The notes under the pieces: generated by a model
The model's input: only the letters and a program-made list of their open reading frames with translations
Told to the model about the DNA's origin: nothing
Database searches by the model: none
Translations under genes and position numbers: made by a program
Shown here: one piece after another, positions 36,152 to 43,953 of the stretch
Layout: every line of letters starts with the position of its first letter
Numbering within the stretch: the first letter of the stretch is position 1
Source: Alitiscatomonas aceti
GTDB taxonomy: Bacteria; Bacillota; Clostridia; Lachnospirales; Lachnospiraceae
Assembly: GCF_025567195.1 (NCBI RefSeq)
Contig: NZ_JAOQJF010000013.1
Coordinates: 1-64,000 of the forward strand
DNA: 64,000 bases
Direction of reading: 5' to 3'

Positions 36152-37380
36152 TCGGTTCGCTCTCCTTTCCCGCAAATATTCCTGCGTCTTTTAATTTAGT
36201 CATATTCCCGTTGATAAGGTATAAATCTCCACCTTCCTCTTCCGGAATACGGTCAAGATTTTCAAGTTCCCTAATATCATTGGCGCTCATCCATCCATTC
36301 TGTCTGCCGATGGCATAACCATTCATACGGCTCTGATAATCGCCACGAAGCAGCCCATCCACATTGAACTTGACAAAGTATTGTGTTTTTTCATCCGCAG
36401 AAAATAAAGAACGGACAATGGCCTGTTCCCACCTTGCCACCCAAGGATCTAAGGTATATTTCACAAACTCTAAAGACTGCTGCTCTATATTAGAAAAGCT
36501 CGACTTCTCCAAATCCCCGACCATGTGTGGAGGAACCCGGAAAATTCGAGCGATTTCGTTTATCTGGAATTTTCTTGTTTCTAAAAACTGTGCCTGTTCC
36601 GGACTGATGGAAATGGGTGTGTACTTCATTCCCTCTTCCAAAACTGCCACTTTATTTGCATTGGAACTTCCACCAAAGGCAGATGTCCAACTCTCCCTTA
36701 CCCTCTGTGGATCCTTTACGGTTCCCGGATGCTCCAAGATATCGCCCGGTGTGGCACCATTTGCAAAGAACTTTGCACCATACTCTTCACAGGCAATGGC
36801 CATGCCAATCGCATTCTTTGCCATTGCAATCGGAGAATACCCAACCAGTCCGTCAAATCCAAGACCAGGAATATGAAGAACATCCAATGGTTTCAGATTG
36901 ACCATGCTTCCCTTCATGGTTGGTGCATCATCCTTACTGGTGTTGTACTGATAATAAAGCTGTCCTTTATCATCCCTATCCACGGTCATTCGGTTCGGCA
37001 TCAGAGGATACAATGCAATGATTTCTCCCTTGCCATTACGGATAATCTGGGCATACGCATTTCCCCACAGGAGCAAATGTGTCATCAATGTCTCCCTGAA
37101 TACAAAGGAAGTCATTTCCGGATTCGGCTCATCATGGAGCAAAAAAAAAGCGGGTGTTTCATCGCTTTTTCCTTACCTCCATCTCCGTTGTACTTGTAAA
37201 CATGAAGCGGAAGACTTGCCACCGCCTCTGATAAGATACGTACACAGGAATACACCGCTGTCATCTGCATGGCAGAACGCTCATTGACATTCTTCCCACT
37301 GGAACTGCCACCGATAAAAAATCGGTATGCACTTCCAGATGTAGCATTTTGTGGTTTATCCCTTGCTTTAAAAATCCCAT
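36045..37380 (-). pseudogene. HK97-type phage portal protein, frameshifted
   Basis: The main frame (from about 37142) has portal hallmarks: PEMTSFVFRETLMTHLLLWG, VLHIPGLGFDGLVGYSP, RIFRVPPHMVGDLEKSSFSN and GWMSANDIRELENL. The N-terminal part, with SAMQMTAVYSCVRILSEAVA, lies upstream in a second frame. One T is missing from a run of nine at 37141-37149 (HPLFFLLHDEP is restored with ten). Another base is missing just after the ATG at 37380. Both lesions are consistent with homopolymer slippage. The C-terminus is Glu/Gly-rich. Confidence 0.85.
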
Positions 37381-37493
37381 GATTATTTCACTCCTTGTTT
37401 GTTTCCAAATTTTTCATTGACATTTTTTCATCTGATTCCATATAATATATTAAATGCACAAATCCGTGCATCTCCCAAAATAAATTCAGGTTA

Positions 37494-37521
37494 TTGACTT
37501 GAATCTATTTTATGCTATAAT
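37494..37521 (+). promoter_or_regulatory. Strong promoter of the non-coding RNA cassette
   Basis: TTGACT (37494-37499), 16-base spacer ending in an extended -10 TGC, then a perfect TATAAT (37516-37521). It points against the surrounding phage genes and is one of the best promoters in the window. The expected start is near 37528. Confidence 0.8.
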
Positions 37522-37527
37522 ATTTAT

Positions 37528-37705
37528 AGAGGATAGCGACGAGATCAGCTATCGTTGGTTATGAAGCAATTGACTGTGTCGGTATGCAGCCGGTTGTGGA
37601 GCCAGACCTTGGGTTATGCGATAACCTCAAGCCGAATAGGTTCTTCGGAACTGAAAGAAAACGCTTTTATGGGGCCTTGCTCACGCAAGGTCCTTTAATT
37701 TTTAC
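37528..37705 (+). ncRNA. Candidate structured non-coding RNA, about 175 nt
   Basis: Between a strong promoter and an intrinsic terminator lies a non-coding stretch rich in stems. There is a 6-bp stem GATAGC/GCTATC (37532-37553), a 10-bp stem with one bulge around GGTTAT-GCG-ATAACC (37608-37631), and a stem capped by the stable tetraloop C(TTCG)G (37639-37652). No open frame or tandem repeat is seen in it. Its 3' end touches the ribosome site of the PBECR4-like gene. It could be a free small RNA, a leader that controls that gene, or an RNA antitoxin-like partner. I do not recognise the family. Confidence 0.6.
37671..37705 (+). terminator. Terminator/attenuator before the PBECR4-like gene
   Basis: Ten-bp stem (GGGGCCTTGC with GCAAGGTCCT, two G-T pairs) and loop TCAC at 37671-37694, followed by TTAATTTTT. 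It ends six bases before the next reading frame, so the gene is expressed by read-through or only when the stem is prevented. Confidence 0.8.
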
Positions 37706-37710
37706 CAAAG

Positions 37711-38322
37711 GTGGCTGTACAAAATGGACATTTTAAAACAATCCGCATTGGCGTGGAAGAGCTAACTGAATACCGTTACCAGTTCGTGTATGGCTACAAA
37801 AAGACTTTGTATCCTATCAACCTCACGTTTTCCAATGAGGACTATCCACATCTGGCCGGTTTTCAATACACGAAAGACATCTCCCTTCCAAACTATTCCT
37901 CTGCTAAAATTGCAGAGCGGATTCTTGAAGGGAAAATAACTTTTGAACAAATTCAAAAAGCAGCACAATATGAGGAAATGATTAAGCCCCGATTAGAAGC
38001 ACTCATCCGTTTGAAACATTCCTTGGATCATGATTTTAATCTTTATTCCTTCATGCCTCGGATGTACCCTTTTATCACCAACATTAAGGCAGATTACCTG
38101 ATCGCCAGTCATCTGGTGATTGATAGTTATGTTTTCATCATCCATACCACTCCAAAAGGAGATGCCAAATGCGATTTTCTTTGCTGTTCGGCTTTCGCTA
38201 AAGGTGAACGAGACTACGAAACAAATCAGAGGAAACGGGCATTACTCAAAAAGGAACGTGTACATATCGCATCAAACACAACAACTGTTTTACTCGATAA
38301 ATTGAATAGCGAATCTTCATAG
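37711..38322 (+). CDS. PBECR4-like (phage nuclease-fold) protein, possibly frameshifted
   Basis: An open frame of 203 residues with the pattern of the PBECR4 family (phage Barnase-EndoU-ColicinE5/D-RelE-like nucleases): TLYPINLTFSNEDYPHLAGF, then KITFEQIQKAAQYEEMIKPR, IKADYLIASHLVI and FLCCSAFAKGERDYETNQRK. The GTG start at 37711 is poor. A much better start, ATG at 37724 with AAAGGTGG upstream, gives MDILKQSALAWK and then a stop; one missing A near 37764 would join it to the main frame. So the gene may be a recent pseudogene. It is opposite in direction to the phage genes on both sides, like a moron. Family call is from memory of the pattern, moderate confidence. Confidence 0.55.
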   Translation: MAVQNGHFKTIRIGVEELTEYRYQFVYGYKKTLYPINLTFSNEDYPHLAGFQYTKDISLPNYSSAKIAERILEGKITFEQIQKAAQYEEMIKPRLEALIRLKHSLDHDFNLYSFMPRMYPFITNIKADYLIASHLVIDSYVFIIHTTPKGDAKCDFLCCSAFAKGERDYETNQRKRALLKKERVHIASNTTTVLLDKLNSESS

Positions 38323-38362
38323 GGAACATTTTCAACAACAAACATCTTGAAATGTTCCCTAC

Positions 38363-38950
38363 TTATATGAACAAAATGTCTCTGGAATCATAAACACTTT
38401 CTGTATTTGGATTTCCACAACGAATCGCCCTATCCAGTCCCATAATCGTTGCAATGGCACCATCAATCTTCTCTGTAGATTTTTCCTTATCTGCTTTAAT
38501 GTTTCCTGCCGGATCTGTTCGAATAAAAATATTATCCATCATCCAACGAAGAACTGGATGTCCTCCATGAGCCAATCTCTTCTCTAATGTCAGCTTCATC
38601 AGCTCTTTAGTCGGCGGACTCATATCTTTAAATCCCTGACCAAACGGAACAACCGTAAATCCCATGCCTTCAAGGTTCTGTACCATCTGTACAGCTCCCC
38701 AACGGTCAAATGCAATCTCTCGGATATTGAAACGCTCTCCCAGCCTTTCTATGAATTTTTCAATAAATCCATAATGAACAACATTTCCCTCTGTGGTCAT
38801 AAGATACCCCTGTTTTTCCCAGACATCATACGGAACATGGTCTCTTCTGACTCGAAACTCCAACGTATCTTCCGGAATCCAGAAATAAGGCAAGATAGCA
38901 AACTTGTCATTCTCATCCCTCGGCGGAAACACCAATACAAGCTGAATATG
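38363..38950 (-). pseudogene. Phage terminase large subunit, C-terminal nuclease fragment
   Basis: About 195 residues of the nuclease half of a TerL protein: LVFPPRDENDKFAILPYFWI, FNIREIAFDRWGAVQMVQNL and, near the end, STEKIDGAIATIMGLDRAIR. The N-terminal ATPase half is missing. At about 38950 the frame passes into an unrelated sigma-factor-like sequence, so this is a deletion joint. It would be the first gene of the phage packaging operon that continues with portal, protease and capsid. Confidence 0.85.
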
Positions 38951-39050
38951 CCTCCCGATTGTGCTGCGTGTCCAGCCGTTTTGTTCTCCGATTTCTTTCT
39001 GCGTCAAGTGCTGGAAGTAATACAAAAAGATAGGCTTCGTATTCAGTCAT
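38951..39050 (-). pseudogene. Sigma-70 region 4/HTH protein fragment from a conjugative element
   Basis: The start MTEYEAYLF (ATG at 39050) and, in another frame, FQHLTQKEIGEQNGWTRSTI look like the N-terminus and helix-turn-helix of the small sigma-like proteins of Tn1549-type conjugative transposons. A small frameshift separates the two pieces, and the C-terminus is replaced by terminase sequence. The upstream DNA also looks like such an element. Confidence 0.6.
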
Positions 39051-39081
39051 GGAAAATCCCCCTTTCTTCGATTATGGGAAA

Positions 39082-39109
39082 GGGCGGCAGCACTTTTTTG
39101 CTGTCGCCC
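39082..39109. other. Hairpin in the conjugative-element scar
   Basis: Ten-bp stem GGGCGGCAGC/GCTGTCGCCC (one G-T pair) around a T-rich loop. It lies in the 162-base non-coding stretch between the sigma-like fragment and the sirtuin gene. It resembles the intergenic hairpins of Tn1549-like elements; no other content was seen there. Confidence 0.5.
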
Positions 39110-39212
39110 CTTGATTACCCACCAGCAAGGACAGGCGGGGCTGTCAACGGTGGGCGCAGTCCATTTACTTGCCGTTGACTGGCTCGGCTGGGTTTGCTAT
39201 TCCAGCAAGATT

Positions 39213-40061
39213 TCAAGATACTGTTTTCAAAATAGTACCTATATCTCCGTCAAGACATACTGACTGTCGCTTAATTTCGGTTGGTGCATAAGCGTCAGAT
39301 AAATTAACACAGGAATATATTGCATTAGGATTTTGCACTGTCATTTTCCAAAAAGAATATTTAATTATGACAGGTGTGTTATTGCCTACACCCAGTTCAA
39401 AAAGCAACAATTTTGAGCCTTTATGTCTGCGGACAAAATCCTCATATCGGATATTCGCCTGATACCAGCCTTCGTCTTGAACAAAAGAATTGTCACACCG
39501 TAAATTCATTGTCATTGGTGCGCCACAAACAGGACAATAGGGAATGAGTTCGGAAGGAATTTTCATGTTCTGTTGTTCGACAATCATTTTTCGGACTGCC
39601 GTTTCATTATCATACGTCTTTTGATGACACGCTTTTGAACACTGCCATAAGCCATAATCGCCCTGTGTGTAAAATAATCTCTTTTTATCAAAATGGTTGA
39701 TTTGAAATAAATGGTCTACATTGGTCGTCAGAACAAAATAATCTTTGCCATGTATCAATTTCAGCAGCATTTGGTACACTTCGTTTTGCGGTTGGTCGTA
39801 ACGGTTACAGTAAATATGCCTTGACCACCACGCCCAGTATTCTTCCAGCGTTTCGTATGGATAGAAACCGCCGGAATACATATCAGAAATCCCGTATTTC
39901 TGGTTGAAATCAGCAAAATATTTCTGAAAACATACACCGTCATAAGTGTAACCAGCTGATGCAGATAGTCCAGCTCCCGCACCTATTAGAATTGCATCAG
40001 CATTGTCGATTGCCTGTTTTAGTCTTTTTATATTATCCGAATAGTTTTCGGTAGATTTCAT
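39213..40061 (-). CDS. Macrodomain-linked sirtuin (Sir2 family)
   Basis: NAD-dependent enzyme of the class found beside macrodomains (SirTM), some of which add ADP-ribose to a carrier protein. From the ATG at 40061 (MKSTENYSDNIKRLKQAIDN) it has 282 residues. The Rossmann motif is ILIGAGAGLSASAGY and the NAD-site motif is FVLTTNVDHLF. A Cys4-type zinc module (CSKAC ... CPVCG) and LFELGVGNNTPVIIKY follow. In LFYTQGDYGLWQC the usual catalytic-His position reads Gln-Gly-Asp, as in sirtuins that modify rather than deacylate. It overlaps the macrodomain gene by 29 bases. Confidence 0.85.
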   Translation of the reverse strand: MKSTENYSDNIKRLKQAIDNADAILIGAGAGLSASAGYTYDGVCFQKYFADFNQKYGISDMYSGGFYPYETLEEYWAWWSRHIYCNRYDQPQNEVYQMLLKLIHGKDYFVLTTNVDHLFQINHFDKKRLFYTQGDYGLWQCSKACHQKTYDNETAVRKMIVEQQNMKIPSELIPYCPVCGAPMTMNLRCDNSFVQDEGWYQANIRYEDFVRRHKGSKLLLFELGVGNNTPVIIKYSFWKMTVQNPNAIYSCVNLSDAYAPTEIKRQSVCLDGDIGTILKTVS

Positions 40062-40812
40062 CGTCCATATCTTTGAAAACATTAAATACCACCTTGATTT
40101 TACTTTGCGTTTGAGATTTATAGTTCCTAACTGCCCGTACCGCAATTTCCGCAGCTTTCTCATTTGGAAAATGAAATTCTCCTGTTGAGATACAACAAAA
40201 TGCTATACTGGTTACTCCATTCTTTTCTGCAAGTGACAGGCAAGAACGGTAGCAGTCTGCAAGCAGTTCACAGTCAGATTGTTTGAGTTTTCCTTGAATA
40301 ATCGGTCCGACTGTATGAATTACAAACTCACTTGGCAAATTAAAGGCTGGCGTGATTTTTGCCTGTCCTGTCTGTTCCTCATGCCCTTGTTGTTTCATCA
40401 GATTATCACATTCAAGCCTGAGCTGTATTCCTGCAAAGGTATGAATTGCATTATCAATGCAGCCATGACAAGGGCAAAAGCACCCTAACATTTGACTGTT
40501 TGCTGCGTTAACAACCGCTCCGCATTTTAACGTTGTAATATCCCCTTGCCATAAATATAAATCTTCTGTAATGGCAGTCAAACTTTCAATATCGGTAATC
40601 CCTTTGCCCCTAAGCTCTGCTTGCAGATATTCGTCCTGTATCTTCAAAAATTGAAAAGACGCTGGCATTGGCGGGCGTACATTTACAAGTGACCGAAATA
40701 GCTGAAATTGATTTTTTTCATCTTTTCCAAAAGAGAGCGCCTGCTTTTTATATTGCGGCATTTCATTTAAGAGAAAAGAATTGAGTTGATATAGCCGTTC
40801 AAGCTGCGTCAT
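40033..40812 (-). CDS. Zinc-containing macrodomain protein-ADP-ribose hydrolase
   Basis: 259 residues. An N-terminal helical part of about 80 residues precedes a macrodomain with LYLWQGDITTLKCGAVVNAA, the unusual Cys/His cluster GCFCPCHGCIDNAIHTFAG that marks zinc-type macrodomains, VIHTVGP and FCCISTGEFHFPNEKAAEIA. Such enzymes remove ADP-ribose put on by the partner sirtuin. It overlaps the upstream gene by 4 bases and the sirtuin gene by 29 bases, so the three are one translational unit. Confidence 0.9.
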   Translation of the reverse strand: MTQLERLYQLNSFLLNEMPQYKKQALSFGKDEKNQFQLFRSLVNVRPPMPASFQFLKIQDEYLQAELRGKGITDIESLTAITEDLYLWQGDITTLKCGAVVNAANSQMLGCFCPCHGCIDNAIHTFAGIQLRLECDNLMKQQGHEEQTGQAKITPAFNLPSEFVIHTVGPIIQGKLKQSDCELLADCYRSCLSLAEKNGVTSIAFCCISTGEFHFPNEKAAEIAVRAVRNYKSQTQSKIKVVFNVFKDMDDEIYRKLFG

Positions 40813-41441
40813 AAGCTACCACCTCTTTTCTCTATTGCACGTACAGGGCAGATTTCATAACAGTTTCCACAATGCAAACAATGTTCCTGTTGAATCACAA
40901 CAGGCTTTTTTTCTATGTCGATACATTTTTGAGGACAACGGGAATAACATAATTTACACCCAATACATTTATCCGTAACAAAATAACGTTCTTGATTATC
41001 TTTTCCGCCTCCAAATGTAAAACCAGCCCGTTCAATCGGTTTTTTGGATAAATCAAACCATTCCCCACTTCCTTCGTAGAGCTGAAATACCGTAAGGGCA
41101 GACATGGATTCCACACTGGGGTAGAGTTCATTCATATAAGGATTTTTTTGAAAAAGTGTTGGCAGGAGTGTTGTTCCAACTTCACGAACTTTTCCACGAA
41201 CAGAAACAGCCACACAGGATAAGGTATCTTTTCCCCTCATTCCTGTTAAAGCTATGAAGCCCTGTTTTTTCAGTCTGTCATAAAATCCTTTTCCCTTTGC
41301 GGTTAAAAAATACAAACCATTTTCATCAAAATCCATAATGTCAATGGCACAAGTTACAGGCAGATCGTTATCGTCTACAGTAGCTATAACAGTGGAATGA
41401 ATTTCATCCACAATAAAGGAAAAATATTCTCGGATAGTCAT
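40809..41441 (-). CDS. Flavin-binding (PNPOx-like) protein fused to a 2[4Fe-4S] ferredoxin
   Basis: 210 residues. Residues 1-135 resemble the split-barrel flavin proteins (VIATVDDNDLPVTCAIDIMD, GLYFLTAKGKGFYDRL). The C-terminus carries two four-cysteine cluster motifs, CIGCKLCYSRCP and CLHCGNCYEICP. It could pass electrons between FMN and iron-sulphur clusters. GGAGG stands before the ATG. It overlaps the macrodomain gene by 4 bases; a redox partner in a sirtuin/macrodomain operon is unusual and its role there is not known to me. Confidence 0.85.
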   Translation of the reverse strand: MTIREYFSFIVDEIHSTVIATVDDNDLPVTCAIDIMDFDENGLYFLTAKGKGFYDRLKKQGFIALTGMRGKDTLSCVAVSVRGKVREVGTTLLPTLFQKNPYMNELYPSVESMSALTVFQLYEGSGEWFDLSKKPIERAGFTFGGGKDNQERYFVTDKCIGCKLCYSRCPQKCIDIEKKPVVIQQEHCLHCGNCYEICPVRAIEKRGGSL

Positions 41442-41460
41442 GATGTGTCCTCCATATAGG

Positions 41461-41494
41461 GCAGCCCTGCAACCTTATCGGCTCGCAGGGCTGC
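41461..41494 (-). promoter_or_regulatory. Intercistronic hairpin before the flavin/ferredoxin gene
   Basis: Perfect 10-bp inverted repeat GCAGCCCTGC/GCAGGGCTGC with a 14-base loop, between two minus-strand genes and just upstream of the GGAGG of the second. There is no T-run, so it may stabilise or process the transcript, or hide the leader, rather than terminate. Confidence 0.5.
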
Positions 41495-41503
41495 TCTTGC
41501 TAT

Positions 41504-41905
41504 TTACAGGTCATATTCTTTCGGCGGGTTGCCGGAAAAGTCAGCGATTACTGCGTGTGCGTCCTCAAGATAGAATACCTCAAAAATCGGGTTGTCTGCG
41601 GTTTGATACTGTCCCTTTACAATCAGGTTATTCATGCAGCCTTCTTTTACTGCCATGTTGTTCTCAAAAACAACTTTCCCGTTCAAGCGAATCCACGCAT
41701 ACGCCGGAGAAGAAACACAAACTTCAATATAGGGGTTATTCTGAATATCCTTATAAACATCTTTCGTATTATTTGTGCAGAACCACAGCTTTCCGTCCTG
41801 CTCAAAGCAGAACATAAACGGACGGCATTTTGCTTTCCCGTCACGACCAACTGTGGCAAGATACTGTACGGGATTTTCCTGTAAAAATTTCACAACTTCA
41901 TTCAT
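41504..41905 (-). CDS. Pyridoxamine 5'-phosphate oxidase family protein
   Basis: 133 residues from the ATG at 41905 (AGGAGG 9 bases upstream); a 94-residue upstream extension crosses the promoter region and is not real. The split-barrel FMN fold is suggested by VQYLATVGRDGKAKCRPFMF and LWFCTNNTKDVYKDIQNNPY. The protein probably reduces or binds a small electrophile or flavin-linked substrate. It faces an HxlR regulator gene, the usual arrangement for a redox-stress module. Confidence 0.88.
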   Translation of the reverse strand: MNEVVKFLQENPVQYLATVGRDGKAKCRPFMFCFEQDGKLWFCTNNTKDVYKDIQNNPYIEVCVSSPAYAWIRLNGKVVFENNMAVKEGCMNNLIVKGQYQTADNPIFEVFYLEDAHAVIADFSGNPPKEYDL

Positions 41906-41934
41906 GATAAATGACCTCCTGATATTAAATAAGT

Positions 41935-42038
41935 TTTTTCGTTTGCAATTTTTCGTTTGCAAGATTATAATAATTCCGTAAAGCCCTTTTGTAAAGTAAG
42001 CACATAATTGTGCTATAGTTACCAAAATGAAACTATAG
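41935..42038. promoter_or_regulatory. Divergent control region of the HxlR and PNPOx genes
   Basis: A perfect tandem 14-bp repeat (TTTTTCGTTTGCAA at 41935-41948 and 41949-41962) lies between the minus-strand promoter and the PNPOx gene. Nearer the HxlR gene are an inverted repeat AGCACA-TAAT-TGTGCT (41999-42014) and another, CTATAGTT-N10-AACTATAG (42013-42038), which overlaps a likely -10. These are good candidates for HxlR binding sites that control both genes. Confidence 0.6.
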
Positions 42039-42053
42039 AAAAGGAGAGATACC

Positions 42054-42380
42054 ATGCCAAACGAAAAAAATTTGCCAGCCTGCCCAGTAGAAACCCCCCT
42101 TATGCTGATAGGCGATAAATGGAAAGTTCTCATATTGCGTGACTTAATGCCCGGAACAAAACGATTTGGAGAATTAAAAAAATCCATAGGGAATGTTTCT
42201 CAAAAAGTATTGACAGCACAGCTGCGTGATATGGAAGAAAAAGGGCTTGTCAATCGAAAGGTTTATGCAGAAGTTCCACCACGTGTTGAGTACAGTCTGA
42301 CAGAATTAGGTAAGAGCCTTAAACCGATTTTGGACGCTATGTGGAATTGGGGAGAGGAATATAAAGCCCAAAACGTATAA
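42054..42380 (+). CDS. HxlR family transcriptional regulator
   Basis: A 108-residue winged-helix regulator: LIGDKWKVLILRDLMPGTKR, FGELKKSIGNVSQKVLTAQL and the wing YAEVPPRVEYSLTELGKSLK. A cysteine near the N-terminus (LPACPVE) is at the place used by redox or aldehyde sensors of this family. AAGGAGAG precedes the ATG. It is divergent from the PNPOx gene, whose promoter region contains repeats, so local autoregulation is likely. Confidence 0.93.
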   Translation: MPNEKNLPACPVETPLMLIGDKWKVLILRDLMPGTKRFGELKKSIGNVSQKVLTAQLRDMEEKGLVNRKVYAEVPPRVEYSLTELGKSLKPILDAMWNWGEEYKAQNV

Positions 42381-42418
42381 AAAGTATCGGGACAGATTTC
42401 ATTTTGTCCCGATACTTT
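42381..42418 (+). terminator. Terminator of the HxlR gene
   Basis: A 14-bp stem AAAGTATCGGGACA/TGTCCCGATACTTT with a 10-base loop directly after the stop codon, continuing into a run of T. Confidence 0.9.
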
Positions 42419-42518
42419 TTTGGAATAGTAGGCGGCTGTCTGCTAAGTTCATGTTTGTTACTTTACCGCACATGAGCATTTGCTTAGGGTAGATATTCTA
42501 TTATTAGTCCCTAACACA

Positions 42519-42559
42519 AGCGGCAGCAATCCATTCAAAGGACGCTGCCGCTAAATTTT
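42519..42559. terminator. Second hairpin terminator in the intergenic tract
   Basis: Nine-bp stem AGCGGCAGC/GCTGCCGCT with a 16-base loop, followed by AAATTTTT. The rest of the 459-base gap 42381-42839 holds no gene. It is AT-rich, contains GTGTAG repeats near 42603 and a possible recombination scar at 42637-42681, and returns to GC-rich core DNA at about 42.83 kb. Confidence 0.6.
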
Positions 42560-42839
42560 TCCATTTACAATTTTGTCATTCAAGGCTCTTACTGAAAAAA
42601 TGGTGTAGCAGTGGTGTAGTAAGTGCCTATTTGCTTTGTAAATCTATTGATTTTACAGGCTTTTTCAGGGCTTTTCAAGATATTGCCGTGGCAAATAAAT
42701 AGCACTTAATCATCTTCTTATATCCCCATTTAAGTCTTGTATTTCTTCTCAAACGCTTGATTTTTCAAGGTTTTCCGGGACTCAAAAGCCTTTTTTAACT
42801 TATTCCCACCCGCTCATTCCCTATCCTGCTCCCAAAACC

Positions 42840-43205
42840 CTAGTCCGTCGTCCTCTGATACTCCAGCGTATATCCATTGGGATCAGAAAAGAAGAAGGAA
42901 TACACCGGAAATTTCGGGTGGTGAGCCGGCGGGGCAGAAAGTCCCAGAGTCGGTCGGCTCTTTAAGGCTTCATACATGCGGTCCACATCCTCCAGGGACG
43001 GCAGATTAAAGGAAATGCACTGGCCTGTGGCCATGGGCCGGGCTGGACCATAATCGCAGAAGGCCAGATAGCCGTACCCGCAGTCAAACCACACGCTGGA
43101 CCCCAGATCCTTATAAACGGGGAGCCCTAAAACAGTGGTATAATATTTTTTTGTTTCCTCCATATTTTTGCACGGAAAGAATATTACGCTGGATTCTGGT
43201 TTCAT
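42840..43205 (-). CDS. VOC family protein (glyoxalase/bleomycin-resistance fold)
   Basis: 121 residues from the ATG at 43205, preceded by AAAGGAG. The betaalphabetabetabeta repeats are seen as VIFFPCKNMEETKKYYTTVL with GLPVYKDLGSSVWFDCGYGY, and KFPVYSFFFSDPNGYTLEYQ at the end with a metal-ligand Glu. Its substrate cannot be told. It follows the molybdenum-enzyme cluster by 37 bases and may be its last gene. Confidence 0.85.
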   Translation of the reverse strand: MKPESSVIFFPCKNMEETKKYYTTVLGLPVYKDLGSSVWFDCGYGYLAFCDYGPARPMATGQCISFNLPSLEDVDRMYEALKSRPTLGLSAPPAHHPKFPVYSFFFSDPNGYTLEYQRTTD

Positions 43206-43242
43206 ATGAGACTCCTTTCTTTTTTCCATGGATGTCCCTGGA

Positions 43243-43953
43243 TTACCGGCCAGCCTGGTCCTCCAGGGTATCCACATCCCAAAGTTCTCTCTCTTCCTCT
43301 ACTTCAAAAAAATGTACCTGGTCCATATGGGCTTTCATAACCCGTTTTCCTCCCCGGTCCCCGGACAGAGCCAGAAGCTCATCCTTATAAAATGCAGAAA
43401 ACCACACCGGATTCCCCGGCTCCCCCAGGCAGGAAACGCAGCCGATCGGATGGCTTTCCCGGTCTCCTCCTGAGACCTTCTTCATGAATTCCAGAAAAGC
43501 TTCCACAGTCCTTTCCGAAAGCCACGGCTGATCGGCCACAAAAAACACATAGACATCCGGCTCTCTCCCGGCCTCCTGCCTGCACATTCCAGAGATCGGG
43601 CTGGATTCCGGCATTCCCGCCAGGATCCCGGCCCGGATGCTGTGGGATACTCCCTCCCGGCTCTGGGGGCTGTATACAGGATACAGACGGCCGGAGCCGG
43701 CAAGAAGGGCCCTCCGCTCCTTTTCCACAGAGGGATCGCAGACAGGCCCGGGGCCTTCTCCTACTGCCTCCTGCAAAAGCTCCTCATACTGGGACACTAC
43801 CACGATCTCCAGCTCCTTATGCCTTTCTGCCACAGCCGCCAGCCGGTCCAGCAGATGCAGGTACATGGGATTCTGCCCGACCATATGAAAAAGCTTGTTT
43901 TTTCCAAACCGGCGGCTGTTTCCAGCCGCCAGATACACACATCTTATTTTCAT
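43243..43953 (-). CDS. MobA-like nucleotidyltransferase for molybdenum cofactor
   Basis: 236 residues of the NTP-transferase 3 family. The nucleotide loop is YLAAGNSRRFGKNKL near the N-terminus, and FFVADQPWLSERTVEAFLEF is the conserved acidic motif. Relatives (MocA/MobA types) add CMP or GMP to molybdopterin for enzymes of the xanthine dehydrogenase family. It overlaps the molybdenum subunit gene by 4 bases, so it probably matures the cofactor of that enzyme. Confidence 0.88.
   Translation of the reverse strand: MKIRCVYLAAGNSRRFGKNKLFHMVGQNPMYLHLLDRLAAVAERHKELEIVVVSQYEELLQEAVGEGPGPVCDPSVEKERRALLAGSGRLYPVYSPQSREGVSHSIRAGILAGMPESSPISGMCRQEAGREPDVYVFFVADQPWLSERTVEAFLEFMKKVSGGDRESHPIGCVSCLGEPGNPVWFSAFYKDELLALSGDRGGKRVMKAHMDQVHFFEVEEERELWDVDTLEDQAGR

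Noticed and set aside
37528..37705. Type III antitoxin RNA with tandem repeats, retron RNA or T-box
   Set aside because: No tandem repeat units, no reverse transcriptase nearby and no T-box GGTGG antiterminator context were found, so the RNA was left unnamed.
40062..40163. Longer start for the sirtuin
   Set aside because: The extra residues are basic, lie inside the macrodomain gene and do not match the family N-terminus; the ATG at 40061 gives a normal protein.
41906..42187. 94-residue N-terminal extension of the PNPOx gene
   Set aside because: It runs through the divergent promoter and the start of the HxlR gene, while an ATG with a perfect AGGAGG exists at 41905.
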